Made by a program: the position numbers and the translations under genes. From NCBI GenBank assembly GCA_947568835.1, contig OX387603.1, positions 16,640,651 to 16,704,650 on the forward strand: a DNA stretch of 64,000 bases, given 5' to 3'. The stretch comes from Protonemura montana (taxonomy: Eukaryota; Arthropoda; Insecta; Plecoptera; Nemouridae). The notes under the pieces were generated by a model. That model was given only the letters and a program-made list of their open reading frames with translations, had not been told where the DNA came from and made no database searches. How positions within the stretch are numbered: the stretch's first letter is position 1; every line of letters starts with the position of its first letter. Of this stretch, positions 53,501 through 62,539 are shown in pieces.

Positions 53501-56500
53501 CCATGCGTTTCTTCTACGTATATTAGGATTAAGTCTCCTGAGTGGATAAGCTTTGTTGAAGCTAGAATTAAGGACATTTGAAAAATGATAAGTTTTATTG
53601 TTCACATTATCCTGTTGAGTCACTGTATCCCAACTTTCGTTCATCATAAGTGCTGCCATCTTTTTATCATTAAAAGCAAGGTAAAACCGTTTCTCAATGT
53701 AATTAATAGGCTCCCTAAAAACGTCATTGTTATCATTTGAATTTAAAACGTCCAGTGAAAGAATAATTGCTTTATGGTCAGACAGACCATTTTCTTTAAC
53801 TTTGAGTTCTAAATTTGTTAGTTCCAGGTTCGTTAAAATATTGTCTATACAGGTAGCCGAAGAATACGTGACTCTAGTTGGTTGATTAATAGTTAGTTTG
53901 ATATTAAAAGAGTTTAAAAGTGAGCGTAACTTATGTTTGTTTTGACAGTTTCCAAGCATATTCAGATTGATATCTGTACTGATTAGAATTTTTCTTGTTT
54001 TATTCTCCTGCGTTATCATGGTTAATAACACTTCAAGTTTATTTATAAATTTTTTAAAGCAAGCACTAGGTGATCGGTAGATGCATAGAATAACTGTATT
54101 CAGTTTCTCGAGCTCGATTGCTGAACACTCAAAGACTTTTTCTTCGCTCAATCTTACAATATCCAGTCTAGTTGAAAATTCAATCTTATCTCTAACAAAA
54201 ATACAAGTTCCTCCATGAGAGTAAATTTCTCGTGAGAATATTGATGCAAGTTTAAAGTTTGGTAAGACAATGCAATCTGCTTCATTCTTTTTTAGCCAAT
54301 GCTCTGTCAAAGTGATAATATTTACATCTAAGTTTAAATCATTGATTGCTATATCTAATTCATTAATTTTAGAACGAATCGAACGGATATTTTGATAAAA
54401 TATTGTGATATTGTGATATTTGAAAGATTTGGTTTTGCTTACATTACTATTTGATGGAAAATCGCTATTTGTGTCGTCGTAGTTTGTCCACTGTGTACCT
54501 GCTAGCGTACCTTTTCCACCAGGCCGGCGCTCAATTGTTATGGATTCACTCACACCTGTACATACGTCTTTGATGAGCGCGCTATTTCCGCTGGAGATGT
54601 CCTAGCGTGGTACCTGCTGCTGCGAGATAACGGTTGTCTGCAGCGAGCTGTCAGTCGTCTTCGCCTCTCTGATTCTTTGACTTTGTCTTGTCAGGTTATT
54701 GATACAGGAAACTGGGCCCAGCTGGGGTGGCTTGGGTTGGTAGGCTGGCCTGATCTTGGTTTCGCGGCTACTACGTTCACAGCTGCTATTGTAGCTGCTG
54801 CTGCTGATGATGGCTGCGTCTGCTGCTGATGTTGTCGGTAGCTGCTGTATCTGCTGCTGCTGATGATATTGATGAGGTGGCTGTTGATGCTGCTGCAGGA
54901 GTTGCTGCTGATGCGGTTGATGCTGCTGCAGTTGTTTCTGTTGCTGCTGCTGCGGCTGCGGCTGGTGATGTTGCTGCTGCGGTTGTTGCTGTTGCTGTTG
55001 GTGCTGAGGCTGCTGCGGTTGGTGCTGTAGCTGTTGTGGTTGGTGCTGAGGCTGCTGCTGCTGTTGAAGTCGACGGCTTCCGCTGTTGTTGGCTGCAATT
55101 GTTGTCATCTGCTGTTTCTTTGTGTCGTCGCGCTCTTGATAGGCTGGCACAATTTGTCTCGAGTCCGCATCCACACAAAAGACTTTCCCGTTTACTTTTA
55201 ATTTGTCAAATGTTACTACCGCATCATGGTTATCTGCGCGGGCGGCCACCATTTCAGTTATAAGGATCCTCCTGTCTTCTAACACTCGTTGAGAAAAGTC
55301 TTCATGGATAAAAAATTCACTGCCTTTCAGAAGTTTTTTGCTTCTAAACACTTGATCACGTTTTTTAAAACTTCTAAACTTAACAACAATCGCTCGTGGA
55401 TGGCTTGATCTGTTTATTCGGTGGGATCTCTCGATATCGTCAGGCGATATTTCTACATTCAACATTTCCCAAGCAAAGTTAATTATCAAATTCTCACAGT
55501 CGATCCACGTTTCTTTTCCGTTTCCTTCGTTCAGTCCTCGAAACACAAGGTTATTCCTACGGCTTTGGTTCTCCAGATAATCCTCTTTTTTAGAGATCAC
55601 TATTAGTTTATTTGTTAAGTCAGAATTTTGCGACGTTAAAGATTGAATTGTGACTTCCATATCGTTTATCTTTGTTTCCAAAAAATTCACTTTCGATTCT
55701 ACACTCGATAGTTTAGAATGTATCTCCAGCACATTAACTTCAACTGAGTCCAATTTTTCCACAACTGAGTCCAATTTTTCTACTTTAGCCATTATGGCAT
55801 CGAGCTTATCGTCGGTAGTTGAAGTAGGACCCGGGTTTAATTCTACGCACCCGATTATTAATAATATCGCGATAACTGCTGCGCACAAAACACTATTCAC
55901 TGTACACACTGATTCTCCGTCGCTAGCTATCGTTGCCCGGCGAGACACACGCACTTTGCCGGCCCACGAGCCGATCCTAGCCCGCCAGCTTACGACGTCA
56001 ATCATTGCTGGAATTTCAAAATAGCTCCTACCTGGACAACCACCCTCGATCGCTGACTGAACTGATATGAAATGATTAAAGCAACATCCGTGACAGGTGG
56101 AGATCGAGGTTTGAGTCCTGGGTTAGGCACCAATTTTTGAGAGGTTGTTAGTGTTCCTAATAATAAAACACTTCCCATTGCAAGCATTAGATATTTAACT
56201 TATATTTCAATCTTTGCTCACAAACAGCCTGGCTTACTTGTTTGACGCTTGTGTTGCAGTGCCCTATGGTGATAGCGCCAAGCCTAGCCTACAACGTTGG
56301 CCAGTACTCTGGCATGATGTGTCAGTTTGTGTGCGAGTTGAAAAAGAAGCGTCGGAGGCGAGGGGGTCTGGATGTAATCGCTGCTGGTGGGCGGTATGAT
56401 GGAATGCTGGCACAGTTCCGGCACACCCTCGAAGTGACCGGTATGCTGACCAAGGAGGTGAACCAGGCCGCTGCCGGCATCAGCATTTCGTTAGGTGAGT

Positions 56501-59500
56501 CTGACCTTCAATTTACTGAGAGTCTGTTTACAATCGAACAGTTGTTCCAAGTTTTGACAAAAACATTTTAAACTGAATTTTGTCAAAACTAGTGCTAAGG
56601 TTAGATAAAGTAGACGTGAGTCTAAAAACCATAATAGTTGTTCCAAGTTGTTGTATCAGTAATGTGAAATCTTTTCTAGTTTTTTCTTTTCTAATCTCTT
56701 CTTTCTATTTTTTTTTTATGTGATGTATCGTTTATTTTCTAAGTTTTGAGACCCAATGAGAAGGGGTACATTTTTTTCTATTCCTTGTAACTGCACTAAA
56801 TTGTTTTGTATTCTCATTTTTCTTTATTGTTGGAGGCATGGTCTGCCTATTTACAATGTCTTAAAGTTTTCTTTAGAAGTGGTTCATATTCCAACGAGAT
56901 TTTATCAACAAACTAAACAAACGGTTGAACCGTTCAAACCGACAAGACATTCATATGGAAAAGATTCCCTGTTTAGACTGGTCTGATTGTATGCAGACAA
57001 GATCGTGACTGCGCTGCTTGAAGATGATAGTGTCCCGAACGCTGTGGATGTGGTCGTATGCTCTGTTGGCCAGAGGCCAATGCTCCGTGAGAAAGCTGCT
57101 GTCATTCGCGAGCTTTGGGCAGCTGGCATTCGCAGCTGGCTTGTCGACACACCACAGGTACTTACAAAGCTGCTAATAGAATGTGCCGTTCTGAATGTTA
57201 GCACCTAGTAATAAGTTGTTGGTTGATGAATGTAAGCACTTTTTTTCATGTCTTCATAATTTTTGCTTAGTATCATGGCTATCTAACATGATTGAAAGAT
57301 TAATAATAATAATAATCTTTATTGTCTTAAAATCTATAAATAGGTACAGATATTTTCTATTAAGGCCAACACCATTCGAAGCCGGCAAGCTATGCCTGAT
57401 GCTCCGTATCTTCTGCATCTTTCATGCTCAGTTATCGTCTTCCTCCTCAAATTTCTCAATGACCATCTTCCACAACTTCTTCTTGTCCCACAAATACATT
57501 TTTTTCACTTCCTTCCAGTCAATACTTCTCTCCTCTAGATCCCCTTTAATGAATCCACTCCATTTCCCTCTCGGTCTCTCCACCCTTCTTCGACTCCTAA
57601 CAGATGCTTCAAATTCTCGTCTTGAAATTCTATTCATATTCATCCGTTTATATGTGCCCGAACTATCGTAATTTCTCTCTTTCCAACTTACATCCCAACC
57701 ATTCCACTCCTAACTCTTTCCTGATACTTTTGCTTCTCGCTTTGTCCATTTTTGTCACTCCCTTCAAAAAGATGACTAAAAATTAAATTTTTTTTTGTTG
57801 ATGATATTGATTGTTAAAAAAGAAAATTCTCACATGTTTGAAAGGGAATCAAAGAAACGCAAAATTTCAATGTTTTCTGATTTTTGCCAAAGCACTATTT
57901 GCAGGATGGAAGTAAGTCTGACCCACTAATATAGCACATTGAAACAAACCCCAACTATTTCTGACAATGCCTGGTATTATTTACTAAATTGAGTTAAATT
58001 ACTGCAATATTTGAACCAAGAAACACCGAGCGCGCTGAATACATGATACCGCAAACAACAGGCAGTGATCGCAAACTCTGCCCGTTATTTTTGTCAGTGC
58101 CTGGAGGACGTGCAAAGCCAGTGCCGTGAGCTGTTGGTGCCACACGTTGTGGTTCTAAAGGACGTGGAGGCAGGGACTGCGCGACTGTGCACCTGGGAGA
58201 AGGACCGGTTTCACGAGCGCCGTATGCCAGTCGCAGAGCTGGTGGAAACTTTGCAGCGTGCTCTGCGCGACGATGCAAACGAGCCGACACCGCTAACTTA
58301 TGTCCCCTTCTCACGCTCCGAGACCAAGCTGCAGGCAAGTGGCTGTCTTGAAAATAGACATGCATCCCCAAATTACAGCTAAATAATCGTTGGGAAGTTA
58401 AGATGTAACAAAAATCATTTGCCAACTGTCAGTCAGTTTTGTCAATTAATTTTTCTGGATTGAAATCATGTACAGACCTGGTTATCAAAAATATTTTCAG
58501 GCAAGCTTACTATGGCTATTGGGGATTTTTTTCATGTTTTCAACCATGTGTACGTTATAATTGTACAGTTCATGTTTTCTTTGATGTAAAAAGGAATAAA
58601 ACATTGATTTGTACACCACAGCACATAATAAGTGTAGCAAAAGTTACAGTCAGAGTTGAAGAATCCAGATAAAATATGGAACAAACATTTGAATTGTACA
58701 CTACTTCACATCAGAAGTGCAATAAGAATCCCATTCTCGAAGGTGATGGGATTTTTGCTCTGATCTCCTTGTGATCCATTTTGCAACCCATTTTGTCTGA
58801 ATGTTAAATTTACAAATAAATCTAATTATTAATAAATAGTAAAAACATTCCTCAAATAGATCTTTCATGCAGGAGGTTATAACCCAATAGTAAATAATGG
58901 TTAATGTGAAACTCCTAAAGAGTATTTAATTTTGTCTGCAAAAGGTCAGTACATTTTATATAGTGACTATGAAAATTTATGTATGATTTGCTCATTTCCA
59001 GGCCAACGAAATGAGCAATGGAGGGTCAGCTGGCATCCAGCAAGTCATGTTCACGTTCGTTACACAGGAGAAATACCCGCCCAACACGCGCCGCCGTCTA
59101 GAGAATCAGGTACAAGTTTAAACGCAGCTATAGCGCTCGTAGAGCAGTCGAGACATTTTTGGGCTCTCCTAAATAGTTGCTTAGCATCTATATGCTGAAA
59201 CCCAGGTTTGTTTTAGTAAAAGTACTATTAAAGTTGGAAGCAAAGGTCATGTACCAAGAGACAGACTTCACCAAATAGATTGGTTTTTATAGATTTTCTA
59301 GCCAATGTTGTGGGATATTTATGCAAGATAGCATGAAGTAGTTTGCCTGAATTATATTTGTGTTTGTGTTAGACGAATGTTGATTTGCTCTGTTCATTTC
59401 ACTATTGATTCAAATATGTCTGGGACAAATGACAGACATTTCCAAATTTCCTTAAATAATTCCTTGTTTGCAGTATTTCTTTCAAAGTTAATAAATCCAA

Positions 59501-60469
59501 ACTTTTCTGAGAAACCTTTGTCTTTTAATTTTAACCTATCCTTTTTTCAACTCTGTTTTTCAAGAAGTGAACTTTTTTGTTTGCCATGGATTGCAGATGG
59601 ATACACACATCTCTGCGACGCTGCACCGGCTTTCGCCTCGCATCCGCATCGAAGTGCTGGCACTAAACATTGAGTCAGCTGTCGTCAAGACACTGGCCAT
59701 GCATCTCGAGCTGGACTTTGAGCCCAAGGATTTCCAGCGCAGTGTGGCACTTGTCATTGAGAAGTGAGTGTGCAAACAGAATTTCGTTGCTCAAAAATAT
59801 TTAGCAAACTGGTTTTGGAAACTCTGTGTTTTCCTTTTTGACGAGCGACTGGGTTATTTGTGATTGGTCACCTGTGAAGTGATACATTACTTTGCCTGAA
59901 CTAGCAATGGCTGGCATAAATAGGGCTTAGGAATTTGTTTTTGTGCTTGAACCCTTGGTGAGACATGTTTCTTGCTCGGTTTAAATTGCAGGGAAAGGTA
60001 GAACTTTTTAATGCAAGGTTAGTCAGTCTAGAGAAAGAAATATCTCTTGGGGGAAACATGGATTCAGATAACTTTAGATCAGCAGCATAGCAAGTGCTCG
60101 ATTTCTATTAAACTCGGGTAATGTTAATGGTTATGAATGTGGTGCATCATGATTTTTTTTAGCCGTCCATAGTTATAAAGTATTTAAAAATTATTGCAAC
60201 AGAATGTGGGGAGTACCTGCAGTATTGTTGTTTTATTGTTTAATTTCTTGTGCCAGTTCAGATGCTTTGTATTTCAGGGAAGTGTGGCTGTTTATAACTC
60301 TACTAATCGGCAATCTTAAAATATTATTTTCTGTACTTTCAGACATCCTCGTCACAAGAAGTATTTAACACAGATTTGCGATGAGATCTTTGAACAAAGG
60401 TTTGAGAAAAAATGCCCAGTTATAATTCTTTATAGTTTAGTAGGTAATAGTTTTAAGATCCTCATGTAA
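38571..60469 (+). CDS. Gcn2: eIF2alpha kinase GCN2 (EIF2AK4)
   Basis: Senses uncharged tRNA and ribosome stalling and phosphorylates eIF2alpha. Exons: 38571-38657, 39318-39488, 40975-41229, 41681-41865, 42569-42661, 43006-43279, 43361-43773, 44234-44354, 44499-44909, 45444-45539, 46085-46302, 46448-46811, 47250-47419, 48396-48567, 49075-49416, 50003-50254, 50648-50878, 56260-56494, 56997-57157, 58098-58334, 59002-59109, 59597-59763, 60343-60469. All phases agree; 1629 aa (human 1649). Domains: RWD (about 20-135, binds GCN1), charged helix, pseudokinase (about 265-520), kinase (about 577-1000) with GKGAFG (584), Lys606, an acidic insert, HRDLKPVN (Asp812), DFG (830) and TGQVGTALYLAPE; then the HisRS-like region (about 1010-1480, AAGGRYDGML) and the ribosome-binding C-terminus. 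Intron 20 is GC-AG. Intron 17 hosts a 4.8-kb antisense LINE. Confidence 0.96.
39129..39230. repeat. Inverted repeat (MITE-like) in GCN2 intron 1
   Basis: Arms 39129-39162 and 39197-39230 are reverse complements at 31 of 34 positions around a 34-bp AT-rich loop. The sequence just after it (39240-39292, AAAACTAGTGCTAAGG...GAGTCTAAAAACC) recurs at 56586-56630, so this is a repeat family rather than a chance hairpin. Confidence 0.7.
39701..40660. mobile_element. Possible nonautonomous DNA element with inverted ends
   Basis: TGTAGG.GAGGAGGG.TC near 39702 is mirrored by its reverse complement near 40636-40653, with further TCTCA matches inside. The motif AGTTGTCTCA occurs several times internally and in both orientations. 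It lies in GCN2 intron 2 and contains no coding frame. Class and boundaries are uncertain. Confidence 0.35.
42028..42095 (+). mobile_element. SINE fragment, copy B
   Basis: GGTGGAGATTAGGATTTGAG, then CCCGTGGCTGGGCAC and TTTTTGAGAGGTTGATAGG, parallels the copy at 56085-56170. The middle resembles a degraded pol III B box. It is a diverged partial copy in GCN2 intron 4. Confidence 0.5.
47566..47940 (-). mobile_element. Decayed LINE 3' end, minus strand
   Basis: The minus strand reads RRSRVSLRYIYKAVCGLNA, a stop, then QDLAKYMKTNRNKAGVRAD and GTRLWNSLSFNEL. This is the C-terminal reverse transcriptase region of a CR1-type LINE with an internal stop. Its 3' end is the AATAAAACCATTATTATTATTAG tract near 47570-47600. 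It is a non-functional fragment in GCN2 intron 13. Confidence 0.7.
51506..54601 (-). CDS. LINE ORF2: AP-like endonuclease and reverse transcriptase
   Basis: Nicks the target and primes cDNA synthesis from the cut. The open frame runs from the ORF1 UAG at 54602-54604 to a stop at 51506, about 1031 codons. Residues below count from a GTG at 54553. The endonuclease domain (about 49-270) shows FYQNIRSIRSKI, TEHW (Glu84), STDINLNMLGN and SDHKAI (258-263). The RT (about 550-830) shows YRPISLLNPFSKILEK, NEQHGFLKNKST, CDLSKAFDCVNH, GIPQGSTLGPLLF and FADDTS (catalytic Asp pair near 736). The frame has no ATG before the endonuclease domain; its first Met is near residue 179. Translation therefore needs readthrough, reinitiation or a non-AUG start. 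Confidence 0.93.
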   Translation of the reverse strand, partial: DISSGNSALIKDVCTGVSESITIERRPGGKGTLAGTQWTNYDDTNSDFPSNSNVSKTKSFKYHNITIFYQNIRSIRSKINELDIAINDLNLDVNIITLTEHWLKKNEADCIVLPNFKLASIFSREIYSHGGTCIFVRDKIEFSTRLDIVRLSEEKVFECSAIELEKLNTVILCIYRSPSACFKKFINKLEVLLTMITQENKTRKILISTDINLNMLGNCQNKHKLRSLLNSFNIKLTINQPTRVTYSSATCIDNILTNLELTNLELKVKENGLSDHKAIILSLDVLNSNDNNDVFREPINYIEKRFYLAFNDKKMAALMMNESWDTVTQQDNVNNKTYHFSNVLNSSFNKAYPLRRLNPNIRRRNAWITKGIRNSCKHKRSLIIIGKEVNSSVWSRHVKTYSCVLRKTIKTAKRQHIHKELKQSKNIMKTSWNLVNKEIGRTTRTKSRITEITINGKILNTPTEIANEFNEYFINCAKLDSSIPKFDPKQAIIKLQKYPANKQSMFLFPATYTEVRQIINEQKNTSGLDDIPSKIIKNFSPYLLEPILQICNESFATGTFPDLFKIAKVLPLHKKGAKNVIGNYRPISLLNPFSKILEKLMFKRLIGFMTKFNILTNEQHGFLKNKSTETAIFNFMEDVTMALSAKNQVIGILCDLSKAFDCVNHELLLLKLYHYGIRGTANNWFKSYLSNRKQSVIINGVDSNNTIKNFYSNELTIVQGIPQGSTLGPLLFLIYINDLPINITNAKLTMFADDTSLLVADQLLKNTEDKATKAMEELCEWLKYNQLTLNSKKTQTIKFKIKGNISLSQPLPVVTANGENIAITDRAPFLGIEIDEQLNWKHQIESLQNKLSKQIYAIRILKKIVPKQTLKMTYHGLFESHMRYGIMFWGNSQNHKKIFTLQKKVIRTMLNLKPKKSCRKYFELLQIMTMPNLFIYQLLTFIKTNQDHFSAHDHNHRTRNKNNFKLPREKLTVLKKQVKPTGLLLFNLLPKDIKQLAVNKFKSRLKKFLVKNVFYTVDEFKSAIRCPNVKL
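54602..56005 (-). CDS. LINE ORF1: coiled-coil RNA-binding protein with 2A-like N-terminus
   Basis: Likely coats LINE RNA and forms trimers or larger RNPs. The ATG at 56005 gives 467 aa. Residues about 37-51 are hydrophobic and run straight into GCVELNPGP (52-60), a 2A-like ribosome-skipping motif with Cys where Asp is usual. A coiled coil follows (about 67-145), then LENQSRRNNLVFRGL and an L1-ORF1p-like RRM plus C-terminal domain (about 146-300). A long Gln/His/Pro-rich tract (about 310-390) and a basic tail come last. It ends in a UAG followed in the same frame by ORF2. The tail is encoded by imperfect CAG-type repeats. Confidence 0.88.
   Translation of the reverse strand: MIDVVSWRARIGSWAGKVRVSRRATIASDGESVCTVNSVLCAAVIAILLIIGCVELNPGPTSTTDDKLDAIMAKVEKLDSVVEKLDSVEVNVLEIHSKLSSVESKVNFLETKINDMEVTIQSLTSQNSDLTNKLIVISKKEDYLENQSRRNNLVFRGLNEGNGKETWIDCENLIINFAWEMLNVEISPDDIERSHRINRSSHPRAIVVKFRSFKKRDQVFRSKKLLKGSEFFIHEDFSQRVLEDRRILITEMVAARADNHDAVVTFDKLKVNGKVFCVDADSRQIVPAYQERDDTKKQQMTTIAANNSGSRRLQQQQQPQHQPQQLQHQPQQPQHQQQQQQPQQQHHQPQPQQQQQKQLQQHQPHQQQLLQQHQQPPHQYHQQQQIQQLPTTSAADAAIISSSSYNSSCERSSRETKIRPAYQPKPPQLGPVSCINNLTRQSQRIREAKTTDSSLQTTVISQQQVPR
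54860..55075 (-). repeat. Imperfect CAG/CAA repeat coding Gln/His-rich tract
   Basis: The plus strand shows dense GCTGCTG/TTGCTG repeats; read on the minus strand they encode the QQQ/HQPQQ-rich segment of LINE ORF1. Interruptions by His and Pro codons suggest it is not a pure expanding microsatellite. Confidence 0.85.
56085..56170 (+). mobile_element. tRNA-type SINE, copy C
   Basis: GACAGGTGGAGATCGAGG is followed by GGTTTGAGTCCTGG, which fits a pol III B box (GGTTCGANTCC) with one change. The shared tail AATTTTTGAGAGGTTGTTAG plus TGTTCCTAATAATAAA comes next. Matching pieces lie at 11638 and 42028. It sits next to the 5' end of the LINE. Confidence 0.6.
56586..56630 (+). repeat. Second copy of the GCN2 intron 1 repeat
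   Basis: AAAACTAGTGCTAAGG and GAGTCTAAAAACC with about 13-20 bp between them match 39240-39292 closely. Both copies lie in introns of the same gene in the same orientation. Confidence 0.65.
57300..57770 (-). mobile_element. LINE relic (RT C-terminal tail), minus strand
   Basis: The minus strand encodes KMDKARSKSIRKELGVEWLG, then RRRVERPRGKWSGFIKGDLE and WDKKKLWKMVIEKFEEEDDN. This is the basic, RPRGKW-type tail at the end of another LINE group, different from the intact element. Stops and a frameshift occur near 57660-57690. The 3' end is an (AAT)n stretch at 57302-57318. It is a dead copy in GCN2 intron 19. Confidence 0.7.
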
Positions 60470-62530
60470 ACATTTTGTGAAACGCATTGTGATTTTGAAC
60501 TAGAGATGAGGAAGAAGGAAACGCTACTTCCCGAAACTGAAATGGGGGGCTTGGTACAGAAGATGTAGAGAGTTGTAATATATTTGCTACTTACTTGTTC
60601 ACATAGAGTAAAGAACTATTACATTAGTTGTGAGGTGGGGGTTTTCCTAGGTCTAGATCTCAAACCTTTGGCAGTGTTTTTTCGGCATGTCTTTTTTGAG
60701 ACCTATGACAGAAAAGAGCGTTATGTCATGCATCCTGACCTCATAAATTGTCGTTTTGTTAGCGTGTCTGGATCCTAGTTTTAAGTGCGATGATGTGGGC
60801 ATGCAGGGCGTCAACTAGATATCTGTGAGGTGATCACCGCCTTGTGGGGGTGGGGTTATTCTGTTCCTCTTCTCTCATTGAGGAGAGATCAGAACATTCA
60901 AACTTATATTTGTCTTTTGGCAATGCTGATTGAATGAGGGTTCTAGTCTTGACTTGTGGCAAAAAATTACAAGAATCAATTCTCAAGAGTACATTTCTGT
61001 ACCTGTAGCTACTTTACCGTGTTATCTTGTAATTTTACATGATTGTTAATTAGTAATGAAGGCAAGGTGGCCTCAACTGCTTGGTATTGCAGTGATAGAT
61101 CTCAAGATATTTTTAATACATTTTTTTTATCCATACTCTTATAGGTACAAGATTGGTTTTTATAGTTAGACTAAGAGATGTACAGAAGTTTACTAGCATA
61201 CATGTTTACTTTGGTTATTTTGAAGTGCTTGCTATAAAAACTAGCCAGTCTTTTTTTTTAATAAGTCGCTTTAATTTAAAATTACCTGTAGGATGAGATA
61301 ACCAAAGTCCTAAGTAAGCAGTCCTAAGTTCCACGTAACTCATTTGATGACGAGGCTAAAGATTTCGTTTGTTCGAGTGAGAGCTTGAAAATTTGTAGAT
61401 TTTTTGGATGGCATAGATTTATTGACAGAAAAATGCATTTTATTTTGAAGCCAAAATCCCACGTACAAGTGCCTTACCTAAAATTTGTATTATTTTGTAA
61501 ATTATTTTTAAATACTAAATAGTAAAAGGAAAAGAAATATTGTGTATGTGCTGTAAGTATCTAATTATTTGTAGTGTGCTTCCTCCGTATATAAATGTAT
61601 TTCTTTCATATTTTGGTTCCTAATTCCATTGGTGCTAAAAAATTGACTTAATTTAAGTCACTTTCAGTTATGGCAACGCTCAATAAAGGTAACAAAAATC
61701 CGAAGTGCCACGTCCGATTTTCATCATTTAAATTGATGTATTTATATCAATAGTTTTGCTTTTACAGCTCCTTCGACTTTTACAGAGACTTTTTTACTGT
61801 CATCATAGGTCTATATATTTATTGAAATAAAAACCAATGAAATTCAAGCAAACGTGTAACCTTTTTATTAATTAAAAACTTAAAGTTGGTTAAATCCTGC
61901 ACTTGTATGCTAGGTTACCTATTTACAATTTTTGAAATATGGAAAAAAATTGTTTATGATTTATCACTAGTTCTTTCGATGTCATGTAACCATTCACTGT
62001 AGCTCGAGCCTAACGAACAAACTGGTCAAGATACAGCCTGTCCATTTGGCTCCAGCTACAAAGAAGTTACTATACGCTCTTCTTGATCTTCAGCTGCTTA
62101 CAGAGGGAAAGCGTATTATATAGTTTAATGTATAATAGTTGAAAGAAGCTGAGCCCCAGATATAAGCAACACTATCAGGGGGTTACCCATTTTAAAAAAC
62201 TATGTCGTATTCCCACAATCCACAGTAAGAAGCAAAATATGAAGCACAGAAAGCACGTGTCATCTCCGATTGGTGATGTAAGAGGAATGACAATTTTTTC
62301 ACGGGTACATTTGCGAGGCATATTGCTGATTGGAGAAGTACCACATGTTTTTTTGTTGTACAGTTACAAATTAAATTGGGTACTGTGTGATCACGTGAGA
62401 AACGCAGTTGTTCAAACAATCCGCATTTCTAGGCAGACTGAAATATTAGTTACACAGTTGGGAGTTTCTTTGATTGAGATTACAATTCCTACTGCAGGGG
62501 CTGGTTTTGTTTGCTTTATGTCAAGGTAGC
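60470..62530. other. GCN2 3'UTR and downstream flank
   Basis: No gene is recognised. Candidate GCN2 polyadenylation signals (AATAAA) are at 61682-61687 and 61826-61831, implying a 3'UTR of up to about 1.35 kb. Frames here are short and AT-rich. Confidence 0.4.
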
Positions 62531-62539
62531 TAACTGCTA

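Larger units (their letters stand above)
51254..56065 (-). mobile_element. Nearly full-length CR1-group-like LINE retrotransposon
   Basis: A two-ORF non-LTR element of about 4.8 kb inserted antisense in GCN2 intron 17. From its 5' end (about 56065) it has a short 5'UTR, ORF1 (54602-56005), ORF2 (51506 to about 54601) and a 250-bp 3'UTR. The 3'UTR ends in an ATAAA/TAAA microsatellite at 51255-51281. Both ORFs are open over their full length, so the insertion is probably young. There is no RNase H domain, no LTR and no obvious target-site duplication. The CR1/L2-like clade is inferred from domain layout; an RT phylogeny would settle it. Confidence 0.9.

Noticed and set aside
54829..55263. Ala/Val-rich plus-strand frame
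   Set aside because: It is the antisense reading of the Gln/His repeat of LINE ORF1, so its composition is an artefact.
57195..57671. 158-aa plus-strand frame
   Set aside because: It runs antisense through the LINE relic at 57300-57770 and resembles no protein.
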